DNA of 64,000 nt. It comes from Paraspadella gotoi. Taxonomy: Eukaryota; Chaetognatha. The notes under the pieces were generated by a model, which saw nothing but the letters and a program-made list of their open reading frames with translations, ran no database searches and was not told where the DNA came from. Positions within the stretch are counted from its first letter, which is position 1, and each line of letters opens with the position of its first letter. Made by a program: the position numbers and the translations under genes. Positions 13,189 through 24,217 of the stretch are shown here, piece after piece. The stretch is from assembly GCA_051294375.1 (NCBI GenBank), contig CM119263.1:13023923-13087922 (forward strand), given 5' to 3'.

Positions 13189-13699
13189 TTCTTTCCTCTC
13201 CTGCTCTCTCTTAAGAAATAATTGGAAAATAGCGGGTCGCGGACCCGCTCTCTCCGTCCTTCACCTTCTCTCTCATCCAAATATATGAACCCGTTTTTTA
13301 CTCGTTCTCCGCCGAATCAGTTTTATCCTCTTATCCAAAACCTTTGGAGCTAAGTTCCTAGTCTATTTACGTTGTACAGTATTATGCAAAACACATTGTT
13401 AAAAGAAAACAACTTTTTTTTAATTTTTTTTAATTAATTTTTTATATTTAGCACAATATAAGTAATAAGAACTAGACGAATATTCTGACGTGGACTTCAT
13501 TTTCCGCGCACAAACACATGCATCATCGAGTAGTGAAATAGTGATATTTTTTTTTAAAAAGTGACAGTTTAGCTTGATGTCTGGATGAATCGTAAATGAC
13601 CTATTAATTTTCAAAGTCCATCTCCAATCAGTCAGTTCCATGGATGTGAGCCCGGAGTCCTGAAAGTGTAATGAAGAAAAAAGCGCGCGAAAGACACGT

Positions 13700-13903
13700 C
13701 TAGACCCGACTACTCCGTCCCCCGCACCACGCCTCCAGCACCGCCATTGCCGCTACCGCCAGCCTCATCTTCTTCCATCAGCTTCGACCCCGGATGTAAA
13801 CCGGAAGCCGTGATGGCGTCGGCGTCGGCGTCGCCAGCCGTCGATCCGCGTCGGTGACACAGATTCTGCTAAAGGACACGAAAAACCAGTCTCTCTCTCT
13901 CTC
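13700..13903. repeat. First copy of a ~204 bp tandem duplication
   Basis: It runs from tagacccgactactccg to the CT stretch at about 13891-13903 and is repeated at 13904-14107 with a few one-base deletions (ccgctaccgcc to ccgctacgcc, cttcttcc to cttctcc). It may be a real tandem repeat or a slippage product of assembling noisy reads. Confidence 0.8.
13710..13868 (-). CDS. Candidate terminal exon inside the duplicated block
   Basis: On the minus strand an acceptor (gtcctttag) opens a 52-codon frame that starts QNLCHRRGSTAGDADADA, continues with LHPGSKLMEEDEAGGSG and ends at TAG (13710-13712). The upstream copy keeps the frame; the downstream copy (13904-14107) is broken by one-base deletions. 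No partner exon was identified and the family is not recognised. A chance open frame in a GC-rich patch is possible. Confidence 0.3.
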   Translation of the reverse strand, partial: QNLCHRRGSTAGDADADAITASGLHPGSKLMEEDEAGGSGNGGAGGVVRGTE

Positions 13904-14086
13904 TAGACCCGACTACTCCGTCCCCCGCACCACGCCTCCAGCACCGCCATTGCCGCTACGCCAGCCTCATCTTCTCCATCAGCTTCGACCCGGATGTAAA
14001 CCGGAAGCCGTGATGGCGTCGGCGTCGGCGTCGCCAGCCGTCGATCCGCGTCGGTGACACAGATTCTGCTAAAGGACACGAAAAAC

Positions 14087-14107
<21 letters not shown>
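13904..14107. repeat. Second copy of the ~204 bp tandem duplication
   Basis: A copy of 13700-13903 with about four small deletions. It runs into (CT)n at 14091-14178. Confidence 0.8.
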
Positions 14108-14157
<50 letters not shown>

Positions 14158-14178
14158 TCTCTCTCTCTCTCTCTCTCA
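14091..14178. repeat. (CT)n microsatellite
   Basis: Interrupted CT repeat. Confidence 0.9.
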
Positions 14179-14352
14179 CATTTCTTGTTAAAAATACGAG
14201 CAAATCGCGGAAGCGTTTTGTTGTCGGGGCAAAATAAACGTTGGCGCCCTCTCACACACAAAAAAAAATATAAGCGATAAAAATGAAGAAGCGAGAATTT
14301 AAAAAAAAAAGAGATGGCGTCGTCGTCGAAGTTGAACCGACGACTTCGTCTT

Positions 14353-14355
14353 CTC

Positions 14356-14442
<87 letters not shown>
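14353..14442. repeat. (CT)n microsatellite
   Basis: About 90 bp of CT just before a gap at 14460. Confidence 0.95.
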
Positions 14443-14445
<3 letters not shown>

Positions 14446-14459
14446 AATTTTCCGAGGTG

Positions 14460-14493
14460 NNNNNNNNNNNNNNNNNNNNNNNNNNNNNNNNNN
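14460..14493. other. Assembly gap (34 N)
   Basis: N run directly after the CT tract. Confidence 0.95.
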
Positions 14494-14499
14494 CAAATG

Positions 14500-16010
14500 T
14501 ATAAATATATTTTTTTTTACTAGTCTCATAAACGAGAACGCCGGTTTGGGCGACGTCGCGTCGCCAGGATGGGCGTGGCCGAATAAATAAAATTTGACGC
14601 GAGTTTGGAAAAAGGGTAAAGCGAAGGTGATGTTGAGGTTGGGCGGATTCGGTACAGAGTTTTCGGCTTTTTACTTCGCCGCGGGAAATTGACGCCTCAA
14701 GTCGCGTCTTCTTTACATTTGTTTCTAATCCGTGGATATTCCATTTCATTCATTCAAGTTTCTTTTTATTCCTTTCTTTAATCTTTCGACGCCCGTTTTC
14801 TCGACTGCGTTTGAGCGGGAAAACGACTCGGTCGGTGTCTTGTAGATTCGTCTGATAAAAAGGAACAATAACTATAGGTAAATATTTATAATATTTTTTT
14901 TTTGTTTTCTTTATATTTTCTCTATGACATCTTTGTGCCATTTGTATCCTTGCTAATTAAACTTTATAAATAATCTAAATATACACTATCTTATTTTCTT
15001 ATGTTTTCCTATTTCGAATAGGTCGGGGAAAATCTACTCCTTTTCCTTTTTTGCTTTTTTCTCCCCCGATTTCTTTCCTTATTTTCGTGCCATTCCTCTC
15101 CTTTTCCCATCCTTTTCCTCGACTTCAAATTCAGCCGATTTTTTCGAGTGAAAAACTCGAATCGGCTTCCAAGACTCGAGTCTCCCCTGTCGGCCGATCG
15201 GGAATTTCGACTCCACCTGAATTCTTTCCTCCTTTTTTTTCATCCCGCGTTTTATTTTAATTTCCTCTCGAGTTTTTTTCCCTTTTTTTTCCCTTTTCTT
15301 TTTTTAGCTTTTCTTTTTCCTTAGTTTTTACCACTTTTAAACGGCGTTTTTAAGATTTTTATGGCAAGCCCTATTGTGGCAATTTGTAAAAGTGAAAGCT
15401 GTCATCATCGTCTCTACGTGCACCATATGAAGGCGCCAACTCCCCAACTCTGCGCCAATTCTTATTTAATTCTGAGAACTTTTTATTCTTTTGTTGGCTT
15501 TTGATTGTACCATTAGTTTTGATGTGATAGTACTAGGTTTTTAAGAATGGGGTAAGATGATATATTATATTATATTTATATTATATTATATTTTTTTAGG
15601 TTATACTTATACGTATCTTTGAAATCCCAAATTATTTATTTTTTTAGGTGATACCTCACACAATTTTTCATTACTTTTCCAAATGACTCCGTAAAACCAA
15701 ATTAAACACATTTTCATTGAAAACTACAATTATATACATTTTCAGTTTTCTGTACTTTTCTTTTTACATTATCAATCCCACCGTTTCCTCTTTTCCTTAC
15801 AATAGCAAAAGCTTTTCTCCAACTTTCCACCAAGACAAAAATTTTTATTCCAGTTTTCCAAAAACCCTCTTTATTTCTTCCTTTCCTCTTTCTGAGAATA
15901 ACCTTCTCTCTTCTTTAAACTTTCACTACTCCTCTATTTTTTTTCCCTTCGTCACAGTCGATTCATTTTTCAAACAAAAGCTAAAATTTCAATCCGATTT
16001 CAACCATTTT
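14500..16010. other. Intergenic, T/C-rich
   Basis: No convincing exons. An open frame at 15717-16013 starts with a hydrophobic stretch (MKTTIIYIFSFLYFSFYI) but is almost entirely F/S/I/N, as expected from T-rich DNA, and it ends at the left end of the transposon. Confidence 0.45.
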
Positions 16011-17729
16011 TAGTTGCGCCGCGAGTACTCTCGAAGCAAGTCTATAAGTCACTTTTCGGTTGGTCTGTCGGTCCGTCCGTCTGTCGGTCGGTATGTCCGT
16101 CTGTCCCACTTCCATTAAAAATGCATATAATTTGCCTATAGTTGGTTGCTCATTTGTTAACACAGAAAAAACTCAAATCTAAAGGACTGCTCGCTAGGCT
16201 GGAGCGATGGAAGAGTATATCGATCGAACAAGTAAAATCCACTGCATATGGCATTAAAGAATAACCTCGTATGTTTAAATATATTTAAAAATATTTCGGA
16301 ACAGTATAGCAAAATCGATTTTAATAATTGTACCACCGGGTCGCCAAATACTGGCTTTTAATTGGTTCAGCCAAGTCACGTGACCTATTATAGCCAATCA
16401 GCGTCAGTTATTCTTGCTCATGTGTTATTAAACAAATTAAAAGAATAATATTGCAAAGGTTTTTGTTTAATTATTCACAAAAAAATTAAATATTGTTTTG
16501 GCAAAACAAAGATGCAAATCTTTTTTGGTTTCAACAGAGGGAAGAATAAATCGTGACCTAATTCTGGCTCTTATAAAGCCATCGCGTCGATCGAATCCGC
16601 ACACAGAGTGGCAGGCAGATGTCATTTCTTTTACCATTCTTTCTACAGCCTGGGTATGACATTAAAATTAGAAACTTTCAAGGGAACATCTAATAACTGA
16701 TTAATATCAGAAATACTAAACTTGGTCGTAAAAATTGGTTCAGTAACAGTAATTTTATCCCAACTGATAATATCATAAATTGCCTTTGCATCAAAATTAA
16801 GAGAAGGGGGTTCAAAATTTCGCGGAGTATCATCTCCTTGATCGCATCCTTTACGAATCTCAAGTAACTTTTTAACGGCGAATTCTCGATGGTTTTTATC
16901 TTCAGAAGCTGCCAATGCTAACAGAAGGTTCTCTGGATGAACAAAAATAGGATTTTATGTAAGGAAAAACTATTTCACGTAAAGCGTCTGGCAGCAACTT
17001 TAAAATTGAAGTTGAGCAAAAACATGAAATGGAGCATTCGTAATTGATGGCGCAGATTTGATTCGGAACCACATAGGTGCATAATTCGTCATGATAAAAA
17101 GAACAATTTTTTTAACGGACTGGATAGCTTTATCGGTTCAAATCAATTTTTTTCATGTGCAGAAACAAAAAGCGTATGGCAGTTGTCAACCAACGAGCGT
17201 GAAAATTTCGCTAGGGGTGAGACTTTTTAAATCTGCCAAGGGAAAAACCATTGCGAATTGATTTAAAAGAAAAGATATAAGATCTTTTGGTCGTGGGAAA
17301 GATCACGAACCACGTCATCGGGAATAAAAATGTCTTCGCCATCTAAGATCGGGAGAAATTTTTGTTTCCATTCTAACTTGTGAATGTTAGGTTAAAACCT
17401 GTCCAATTTCTCCCTTAAAAGTTGACTTCCCTGATGTTTCCCCGCTTTCTTTTGCGATCAAATGACGTAGTGGCAACTCATTCGTGTGAAGCATACACAC
17501 GGACCAAAGGCATCGCCGTCCTAGCATGCGTTCCAAACTGGCAAACACACCGCCTCGATGGCCGGTGTTCACGGCAGTTGAATCACCTCCAATTACCCTG
17601 TAAAAGAGAACTATTTAAGTTGGATATATTTTTTTAAATATTATATACATTGTTATGATTCTTTCTTTTTCGTTGTGTTTATGTTTAAGAATAACAGATT
17701 ATTTTAAAATTCAAACAACGAATTTTTAT

Positions 17730-17785
17730 TTCATAGGACATGTTTCGACTCTGGGTTTTAGAGTCTTCATCAGCATCTGACATAA
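17730..17785 (-). ncRNA. Hammerhead ribozyme motif (left arm)
   Basis: On the minus strand the core CTGATGA is followed by stem II AGACTC...GAGTC, then GAAA and ATGTC. All conserved core positions are present, with a very short stem III as described for Penelope-like elements. The flanking TATGAAATAAAAATTCG is typical of the 3' end of these elements. Activity is not shown. Confidence 0.6.
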
Positions 17786-18236
17786 TCAACAATTTTTCTC
17801 TTTAATGTCAGTTTTTAGAGAGAGAAGAAGAGAGAGAAGAAATAGAGAGAGAGATAAAAGAGGGAGATTCCAACAAAGAATTGAGAAAGGACAGTGGTCA
17901 ATGTGAGGACAGGTGAAAGTAAGAGCAAGGAAGAAGATAAATTGGTTGAAATTTTTTTGAAGGGTGAAAAAATTGAGGAGAGAGAGAGAGAGATAACAGA
18001 GGCAGAGAAATAGTTACATTTGGTAATGTACAACAAAGTAAAATGGACAAACTTAATGTTATCTAGTAGTACAATCCAATTAATAACTTAGTTTAACTAT
18101 TAAGAATGAAATATGAAAGGGAAAATAAGTTGTTAGGGATAGTTGTGAAGATGTTAGTGAATAAAGATAAGAAAGAGCTCAAAAAAGATTTTAACAGCAC
18201 ATAAAGCCCTACCGTGACGCCCGTGGTCACTTTTTG

Positions 18237-18412
18237 TCGGCTATTGCCGAGCATTCGGCATCTTCTGGCCATCTGTTTAGAGAGACCGACTGTCTCGTGC
18301 TGTCCCATGACCAAAACTGGTTCACTAGAGGTATTAGAGAGGCAATATACATCAAAGCCCTCGAGCCCTCTCTGAATGTGATGGAGGACGATTCGACTCC
18401 CTCCAAGCTATG
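18237..18412 (+). pseudogene. C-terminal piece of a Penelope-type GIY-YIG endonuclease domain
   Basis: The plus-strand frame reads SAIAEHSASSGHLFRE, then LVLSHDQNWFTRGIREAIYI and EPSLNV. The AEH...GH, then W-F-x-R-G-x-x-E-A-I-x-I, then P-x-L-N pattern is that of the GIY-YIG segment in Penelope-like polyproteins. A shift after LNV moves the conserved GGRF part into another frame, so it is not functional. Nothing upstream encodes the rest of the protein. Confidence 0.65.
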
Positions 18413-19204
18413 ATTCGCTTATCAAAATGGAGGTGGAACGCCAAACCACCCAACGCACGGTGATTCCCTGTCCCTACTCAACGGTCAGGCGAGGCCTCTC
18501 GGCAGGCAATGGACGCCCGATACCTCTCCTGAGCCAACAGCACTCGGTGCGAATCTCCTCGCACCGAGCGTCGCCCAAACGACAGCTGCAGGAGGAAGGG
18601 AGGAATCTGTATTCCTGCACCCAAACAGCCAGAACAGATAATCCCCGCCTCGTCGTCAGGCGAGAGGAGGGCCTTCGCAGGTTTATCAGCCAGAGGGAAT
18701 TAGAATAGCGTTGGGAATTATGCCTCAGCCTACAACATATCTCTCAACCTATGACAGCCAATGACCGATCCTATCGTAACGTCTACATTTCCAAGCCGGG
18801 GGGGGGCCACTCTTTTTTGAGCTCTTTCTTTATCTTTATTTCACTAACATCTCACTTAACTATCCTACAACTTATTTTCCCTTTCATATTTCATTCTTAA
18901 TAGTTAAACTAAGTTATTAATTGATTGTTACTACTAGATTAACATTAAGTTTGTCCATTTACTTTGTTGTACATTACCAATGTAACTATTTTCTCTGCCT
19001 CTGTTATTCTCTCTCTTCTTCCCTCATTTTTTCACCCTTCAAAAAAATTTCAACCAATTTATTCTTCCTGCTCTTACTTTCCTGTCCTCACATCTGAACC
19101 ACTGTCTTTCTCAATTTTTGTTGAATCTCCTCTTTTATCTCTCTCTCTATTTCTCTCTCTCTCTCTCTCCTCTCTAAAAACTGACATTAAAAAAAATTGT
19201 TGAT

Positions 19205-19260
19205 TATGTCAGATGCTGATGAAGACTCTCAACCACAGAGTCGAAAATGTCCTATGAAAA
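19205..19260 (+). ncRNA. Hammerhead ribozyme motif (right arm)
   Basis: The plus strand reads CTGATGA, AGACTC-loop-GAGTC, GAAA, ATGTC. It is the inverted partner of 17730-17785. It differs at GAAAA-TGTC where the other arm has GAAAC-ATGTC, so the short stem III is weaker here. Confidence 0.6.
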
Positions 19261-21906
19261 AAAATTCGTTGTTTGATTTAAAAAATCTGTTATTCTAATA
19301 TATATAAAAAATGTGATTTGTATAACATTAATAGAAACAATCATTATGACTTTATCTCTCTCTCTTATTATAGCGGCTAAATAAATTTTCTTATTATTTT
19401 AAAATATTTTTAAAATTTTAAAATTAATATTGTGATGTAATCCTTTCTTTCGTGTGTAAGGGTATTAAAAAATAAATCATTGTGACAATAATTTCAAAAT
19501 TAATATTGTATCTATTACAGTCAGCTAACTAGGTTAAACTACTTACTTGATATTATCTGTCAGAGTATTTTCTTCAGGAAATCAAATAGAGCTTTGGGTG
19601 GTTGGTGCGCTTTTTTCCTCCTGGATGAGGTGAGCAGATATTCCCCTTCGGGATCGTTTATGACAACAATATGCTCCTCTTTGACCTTCACCCTCTTCCA
19701 CTTCCCTTGATCGTCTTTGACCATCTTCAGAGTTTCAACTTCTTTGCCGTCGAAGAACAAGCCTTCGACATCGCCTGATGTCTCTTCGCTTTGGAGTTCC
19801 TTTCGAATCGCTCCCGAGCTCGCCGTACTTGTGACGGTCGATGGCCTCTGACTGATTGTCTTCTGTCACGATTCCGTAATCGACCAAAACCGCCGTTGCG
19901 ATAGCGGCGACCATACGGTCAGACGCCGACGGCCATCGGTCAGCTTCCCGAGCGAGATTGTCGAGGTGACGAAGATTTTCTGTAACGATTTACAAAAATA
20001 TTTCTTAATTGTTAAAGTAAAAAAGCCATTATATAAATTACAATAAGTTATTATCCGTCTTTTATTATTAAATGGTTTGGTTTTGTATTTATACTATTGG
20101 AATGACAAAAAGCTAAATTACAGCTTAAATTTTTAATTATTATAAATGAAATATAATGAAAATTTCTGTTTTTTGAACCATATACAATTTTGTAAATTTA
20201 AAAATTTATTTCATATTTCATAATGAATTAATTTTACTAAATTAAAGAAAAAAAATTACCTCCGCAAATCAAATTATTGTGGTCCAAAACAAAACTTTCA
20301 GAGTCGTCACCAAAGGTCCTCATTTTCGATGAGAAAACGGGAAGGAGCACATCGTGATTCAGACTCTAAGAGGCAAGCTGAAATGTTTGGAGTTACGACG
20401 GGTTGAAGACGCTCTTGTTCCTATTAAACAAATACTTCAATGATTGCAAACATTATGACATGTAACAATATTAATATACTTGTATTTGTCTTTGAAGTTT
20501 TTTTTCAAGCGTTTTGGTGGTTTTCCGGTCAACCGAGCCAATAGACATTTTTCCAACTCGTGAACTTTTGTTACGCTGATCGAAGATGAAGCGAAGCTCG
20601 ATTGATGAATTTTATTTGCTTTTTCACAATGGCAAACTATATGCGCTTGCCATTCACAGTTTCCATCGCATCCCGAATCAGAACACAAAGTAATTGGACA
20701 CTTACAGTTAAGAATGTCAAAGAGTTTGTCGAGACGATCGCAAAGTTATGAAAGTGTGAACCGTGGGATTGGTGACATTGTGTCAGTCCTTTCCACGCAC
20801 GTTTCACTCGCACCGCAATGCATCAAAGCAGAAATCGGAAGAGAAGAGTTGGCACGCTGATAGACATCCAAGATGTCTTTGGCCACCGATTGAAAAAACG
20901 CGGTGTTGAGGTTATTTCCTTCCAGCTGAAATTTAAATAAGATGAAATATATAAGAACTATATAAGAAAAAATTTAATGAAATAGTTGGATTTCAAAAAC
21001 GAATTTTTGTATTTTCATTAGAAAAAACAGACATGCTTTTTTATTTCAAGCTTTAATGAAAATAAATTTCTAATAAAAATATAAATTATTGTTGATGAAA
21101 TCGCATTTGAACTATTTCATTAAATCTCGAAACACAACGAAATGAAGGATCATAATACAAGAAACTAAATTATGAATTATCAGCCATGAACGAAAACAAA
21201 CAGCTGTTTACAAAAATCTACACATTATTTACCTTTTTATATTTAGCGTGACACAAAACATCGCGAGAGTTGGCAATTGAGATGGATTTAAGGGCTTCGA
21301 GCTACCAAGAATGTCGTCTTCCTGACTGCGAGTTGAAACCTTTTTGTATTTTGGCATTGCAAAGTCTAGTCTAGTCCTAAAACTAATACTATTCTACTTA
21401 TTTTTTAAAAATTCTAATTCTAAAAACTTTTCGAAATTTTCTCTTCGTAACTAATAAACAAATGAGTAGCAAAATGATTACCCGCAAAATAATGAATGCT
21501 GATTGGTCAATTTTTTATATGCACGCTTTGTGGTTGGATGGATTATTTTTTTTACCGATGAAGTGAAATTTATAACTTAATGAGTGAATCGGTGTATCTC
21601 TACGCCAAAAAAATAATCCGACTATTTAGCCCGATTTGCTATCGTGAAGATCACATATTATTTTTAAAAAAATATTATAATTAACAAACCTATGTATTTT
21701 ACAACTTTTTTTGTTGTTCGATCGATGAGATAAAGAAAAGTACACGATATGCTCCAGCCTACTGCTCGCGCCGCCTTGAGGAATTCCTAAAAGAATAAAG
21801 AATAAAAACAGAATTTTAATGCAGAGCATGTCATAATTTTTTTAGTCATGTCATATCATGTGATTAAAGGGAAATAGATATGAAAATAAAGTCACTGCGG
21901 CGCAAC

Positions 21907-24217
21907 ACATTGGAATTACCGTTTTTGTTTTCCTTTATTCTTTCTCCTCGAAGTCGTTTTGTTACTTTTTCGTCGCGAATTCGGGAAAAAGAAAAGACGA
22001 TCAACTTTTTGTTTTCTCTGTAATCGTGAAAAAAAAAGGGCAGAAAAAAAAACAAACAAAAAAACAAACCGTCGCCCCGGAGCGGTTTTGTTTTTACCGA
22101 ATCAAAACTAATCCGCGGCCAGACAAGAGTCGATCGATTCCATTCCCAGTTGTATATTCCCTCTCGATCGCAGGTGAGACAAAAACAGACGGTCACCGCT
22201 ACATTTGTATGTATGTGTCTCTGTCGGTCCGCGAAATAACCTTCTAAACAATTGTAGAGTTGACTCTGATATCAACAACAATAATACTGTCAAGGTTGCA
22301 AAGTTTCAACAAAGCTTATTTAATTGTCACAAAGCAATTGTAGTAAATTCCTGGCTAACCTTTTTGAACACAAAGAAATAAAAAAGTGAGTTACTTTTCA
22401 ATCATAATATTTGTCTCCATATAACATAAAAAATTTAAAAAATGCGGCATCTCATTCTGCAATAACTGAAACAATTTTTACATTCTGATAGACTTTTTGT
22501 CATGAGTGTTGCCTGGCCATAAGTCATGAAAACGTTGATCTAATAATATTGGTCAATGAAAAACCTTTCCCGCCCATTCTAACGATTTTGGGTGCGAGCT
22601 TGATGGCTGCAACGCTAAAAGTCTGTTTCGTCGACGCTGGACGACGTTTAACAGATTAAATGGATTAAAGCCATCGTAAAAATGTTTTTTTAGTTAAAAA
22701 GAAAAAAAAAGGGAAAAAAAATAACGAAAACACATAGCAGGATATAATTTTACCAGCCGCAACGGTTCCAGTAGTTTTGAAATCGCCTTTTACAACTTCA
22801 AATTTTAAATAACTAACTGAACATCGCACAAATTCGTCGAATTATCTCCGTTTGTCTCGTTCCGAACCAGGCCTCGTTCCCTCGTGCCCGGTGCCCGTCT
22901 TTGCCGCCCACGCGATTCTCTCGGGCTTTTCGCGCCCCCACGCGTTTATCATCATATACGACCTTTGCCATTCTCTCCCATCCCTGCCCTTAATTCTTGT
23001 GCACCCGTATCCCGCTCTACAAACCACCACTATCATTCTTTCTCTTCAAACGTGCCCTATTTTCCCTACCAGTCTCCCTGCCCCGTTTTAGTTTCTTCCT
23101 CTCATGCCATCTCTTTAATTGCAGCGTTCCTTCCCTCTCTCGTTCTTGCAATCTTTTTTCTCTCTTCTCTTAACCCGCTCGACCACTTTCTGCCAATTTA
23201 TAAGAACTTGCTTCAGTGGTCGTGTTTGCCCGTTGTTTTTTTTTTCTTCTCTTCTTTTTTCCTTCCTCGCCTTCTTGTCATCGGTTTTGTTTTTCCTCAA
23301 CCGGTCATTGCCCTCACCTTTCTTTTCCCAAGCCCTAATTCGTCAACTATCAAAATCTTTCCCTTCAAATACCGCGTCCCTCTCCCCCCTCGTGACCATT
23401 AGTGGTTTATTCCATTTCCTCACCTTATTGACCCTCGTATTTTTTTCTGCGGTTTTTTTTTTCAATCAATCGGACTGCGGTTATTTTCCCACCGGCAGCG
23501 ACAACTAGGAAACTTAAGAGGAGATTTCGTGAAGGACCGCCATCAAAACCCCCTACGCCCTTTTCTCTCGCTCATTCGCTTTCTCCTCGTTTTCCCTCCT
23601 CGTCTTTCAAGAGTCACCGGGCGACTCGCCTCACCGCGGGTCACTTGTTGACGCGAGGTGCCATTTCCCAGAAATGTCAACTGTCCTCTCGACTCTCTCC
23701 GTTGTCACTTCACTTTTTCTCCCAGTCTGTTTTTTTTTGGGGGGGGAGGGGGGTAGACGCGGGCTGTGGTAGTGCGGGTCTTTAGCGACGGTTCGGCTAG
23801 TTATTCTGTCGACTATCCGCCCATTTTTCCTTTGTTTTGATTGTCTTTGTTGATATTTTAGTAATTTGTATACTTGTTGTCCCTTTTAATGGCGTCCTGA
23901 GGCTTGTTTTGACCTCTGTTTGTTTGTAATTTCCGAAAAAAATACGCGTAGGTGGTTGAACGGTGTCTCGGTCGATTTCGTGAGCGCTATTTCCATTCGT
24001 CAACAGAAGGAGATCAATATAAAAAACAGAAATCAATAACTATTATGGAAAACTAACAAAAAAGTTTTCCTTACGATGAGCATATGTAACTGAACTGCGA
24101 ATTATCTAATTAAATAGATAAGATTGTCCAGGATATACAAAGTGAGGTAAGAATTGTATAATATATAGTGTAATAATCAAATACGAACAACAAAAATGAG
24201 AAAAGACGAGAAGAACC
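21907..24217. other. Intergenic region with pyrimidine-rich stretches
   Basis: A consensus-like donor (gatcgcag then gtgaga at about 22176) follows a short open stretch, which may be a non-coding or isolated exon. Between 22.85 and 23.5 kb both strands have open frames (plus, up to 172 codons; minus, 64 codons). The plus frame is rich in S, F, L and P, as expected from T/C-rich DNA, so I do not call it. Confidence 0.4.

Larger units (their letters stand above)
11340..13690. other. Purine-rich low-complexity region
   Basis: GA-rich DNA at 11.9-13.0 kb gives long Arg/Glu-rich open frames on the plus strand (for example 12002-12454), which I attribute to composition. A stretch at 12582-12890 reads MECFAQFEKAIGLAVAANI and has a more protein-like make-up, but I found no splice partners. 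(GA)n lies at about 12150-12230 and (CT)n at 13094-13188. Confidence 0.4.
17690..19294 (+). mobile_element. Penelope-like retroelement fragment arranged as a long inverted repeat
   Basis: Arms 17690-18187 and 18813-19294 are inverted copies of each other (for example aataacagatt versus aatctgttatt at the outer ends, and aaagagctcaaaaaa versus ttttttgagctcttt at the inner ends). The spacer carries the end of a GIY-YIG endonuclease region on the plus strand (18237-18412). Each arm holds a hammerhead-ribozyme core, a known hallmark of Penelope-like element termini. The reverse transcriptase is missing, so this is a 5'-truncated copy joined to an inverted terminal piece. It sits within an intron of the broken element gene. 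Confidence 0.65.
16467..21357 (-). pseudogene. Broken five-exon gene of the GTTGCGCCGC element
   Basis: Exons: 21233-21357, 20480-20925, 20260-20420, 19547-19979 and 16467-17597. It starts MPKYKKVSTRSQEDD. Exon 2 has a cysteine cluster CxC-x4-C-x4-C-x3-C-x7-CxC (from LNCKCPITLC), probably zinc-binding. Exon 4 has SDRMVAAIATAVLVDYGIV and FFDGKEVETL; exon 5 has GGDSTAVNTGHRGGVFASL, SVCMLHTNELPLRHLI, HARWLTTAIRFL, HPENLLLALAASEDKNH and HTQAVERMVKEM then RRDGFIRARI. From memory this matches a large family of uncharacterised proteins repeated in arthropod and other animal genomes. The D in GGDST and the HTNELPLRHL stretch are possible catalytic sites (inference). The coding frame has an in-frame TAA in exon 2 and one-base shifts in exons 1, 3, 4 and 5, so this copy looks dead unless several breaks are sequencing errors. 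Intron 4 is enlarged by the insertion at 17690-19294. Confidence 0.75.
16013..21906 (-). mobile_element. 5.9 kb DNA element with GTTGCGCCGC terminal inverted repeats
   Basis: The left end GTTGCGCCGC (16013-16022) and the right end GCGGCGCAAC (21897-21906) are perfect 10 bp inverted repeats. Next to the left end is a subterminal run of GTCNG-type short repeats (about 16050-16105, ggtctgtcggtccgtccgtc). Near the right end are repeated tcatgtcat motifs (about 21828-21862). Between the ends lies one spliced gene on the minus strand (16467-21357). The same ends delimit miniature elements at 37727-38108, 46994-47368 and 61847-62168. I could not identify a clear target-site duplication. The ends, the single enclosed gene and the internally deleted relative together indicate a cut-and-paste-type transposon; that it moves by a transposase is inference. 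Confidence 0.72.

Noticed and set aside
16013-16022. Target-site duplication for the GTTGCGCCGC elements
   Set aside because: Flanks (catttttta / acattgga; aattatta / acctttga) do not show a convincing repeat of constant length, so none is claimed.
22884-23402. 172-codon plus-strand open frame
   Set aside because: Lies in pyrimidine-rich DNA; nearly all F, S, L, P. No domain, no splice context, and other frames are open as well.
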